Shown here one piece after another: positions 12,266 through 13,152 of a stretch of DNA of 13,152 bases. Every line of letters starts with the position of its first letter. Position 1 is the first letter of the stretch. The DNA lies in NCBI GenBank assembly GCA_019314185.1, contig JAFCZU010000121.1, positions 1 through 13,152 of the forward strand, read 5' to 3'. The notes beneath the pieces were generated by a model. The model was not told the DNA's origin. It did not search any database and saw only the letters and a program-made list of their open reading frames with translations. This stretch comes from Deltaproteobacteria bacterium (GTDB lineage: Bacteria; Desulfobacterota; Desulfobacteria; Desulfobacterales; ETH-SRB1). A program made the translations under genes and the position numbers.

Positions 12266-13152
12266 ATGAAAAAAACAGTGACAAATATAGCTGTTGCGCT
12301 GGCAGCCGCAGTTCTGATCGCTGTTTTTTGTGGTCCGGCCGCAGCCAAAGTAACCGGCGTTTGCAGCAACTGTCACACCATGCACAACTCGCAGAACGGC
12401 GCGGTTATGGCGAACGGAGGACCTCATGCGACCCTTTTGATGAATAACTGTGTGGGGTGCCATTCCAGCGTCGATTCAAGCACAACTTATGATCTCGGTG
12501 GTTCTAACGTGCCTGTTGTAAACTATACAGGCGGCGAACCAACGGATTATCTTGCGGGCGGTAATTTTTACTGGGTTGCCGATAATGGCGGCAATGATGA
12601 TGCCAAAGGTCATAATGTACTTGGAGTAGCAGGCGTTGATACGCTTTCAAAGGCTCCTGGTGGCCAAATTAGCGGCACATGTCTGGTAGGTGGATGTCAC
12701 GGTTCTTTGGCAAAGGAGAATACCCGTATCCCTGAACTTGGAAGCGGGTGCGAAGGGTGCCACCTGCAGGTCAGGCATCATGCAGATGACAGGACTGATC
12801 TGGTGACAGGAGGTTACCGGATAACAACCGCTGAACAAGGATGTTACCGCTTCCTGGTTGCGCATTCAGGTGACAACCATGTTAAAGATTTTGGTGTTTG
12901 TGGGATTGAGGATGGTGACTGGCAACAACTGTCTAAAGCATCTGAAACTAAACATAACGAATATATTGGCGTAGATGGAGACAATAACACCTATATAAAT
13001 CTAAGTCCCTCCAACCCAACAATAACTGCCTTTTGTTGTGGCTGCCATGGAGAGTTTCACAAGGAACAGGACGGCGCCGGAAACTGGATCAAGCATCCGT
13101 CGGATGCGGTAATTCCAGCTACAGGCGAATATCAATATGCCTTTGCATCAGC
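12266..13152 (+). CDS. Periplasmic multiheme c-type cytochrome, 3' truncated by window
   Basis: Open from the ATG at 12266 to the window end (295 codons visible). An in-frame ATG at 12251 is an alternative start; 12266 is preferred because GATGGA lies 5 bases upstream. A Sec signal peptide is clear (hydrophobic 8-21, cleavage after AAA27). Heme sites: CSNCH (Cys33), CVGCH (Cys62), an unusual CX4CH (Cys139-LVGG-Cys144-His145), CEGCH (Cys162) and CCGCH (Cys257). It shares LAGGNFY, a heme site followed by VRHH, YRFL and W(I)KHPSD...P..GEY with the hexaheme cytochrome at 9334-10209. That paralogue has two more hemes after this point, so more are expected beyond the window. Likely a periplasmic or surface-directed electron carrier; partner unknown. 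Confidence 0.9.
   Translation, partial: MKKTVTNIAVALAAAVLIAVFCGPAAAKVTGVCSNCHTMHNSQNGAVMANGGPHATLLMNNCVGCHSSVDSSTTYDLGGSNVPVVNYTGGEPTDYLAGGNFYWVADNGGNDDAKGHNVLGVAGVDTLSKAPGGQISGTCLVGGCHGSLAKENTRIPELGSGCEGCHLQVRHHADDRTDLVTGGYRITTAEQGCYRFLVAHSGDNHVKDFGVCGIEDGDWQQLSKASETKHNEYIGVDGDNNTYINLSPSNPTITAFCCGCHGEFHKEQDGAGNWIKHPSDAVIPATGEYQYAFAS

Overview
The window most likely comes from an anaerobic deltaproteobacterium (Desulfobacterota, sulfate-reducer type). The evidence is a selenium-metabolism gene set of the kind found in that group, a selenophosphate synthetase that is itself a selenoprotein, two large periplasmic multiheme c-type cytochromes, and intergenic DNA packed with heptanucleotide arrays and small palindromic repeats. 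This is inferred from gene content, since no rRNA or other taxonomic marker is present.

Region 1 (1-8066) looks like one long plus-strand selenium operon with very tight spacing. The order is yedE-like selenium transporter (5' end cut off), solo TusA-like carrier, DUF3343-type protein with an extra Cys-containing C-terminal domain, YjeF-C/NAD(P)H-hydrate-dehydratase-like protein, 66-aa Cys-rich protein, yedF, a complete PstSCAB-type ABC importer, and selD. SelD has an in-frame UGA (7068-7070) at its catalytic position, followed by a SECIS-like hairpin, so its true start is 7017. The working model (inference) is that selenium enters through YedE and/or the Pst-like importer, is passed along Cys-based carriers (TusA-like, DUF3343, YedF), and is converted by SelD to selenophosphate. 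A dedicated Pst-type importer between yedF and selD, without phoU, is the most unusual part.

Region 2 (8067-9333) is about 1.27 kb of non-coding, AT-rich mobile-element debris. It holds a weak terminator after selD, a 237-bp MITE-like element with near-perfect terminal inverted repeats and a 6-bp target duplication, a very long AT-rich hairpin, a frameshifted 3' remnant of an IS21-type istB gene, and several palindromic dispersed repeats.

Region 3 (9334-13152) has a six-heme cytochrome, an orphan LuxR-type regulator with a degenerate receiver domain, a Phd/YefM-VapC (PIN) toxin-antitoxin pair with a consensus promoter that would give a leaderless antitoxin mRNA, three separate 7-bp-period repeat blocks, and the 5' part of a second cytochrome. 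The second cytochrome is a paralogue of the first and runs off the right end.
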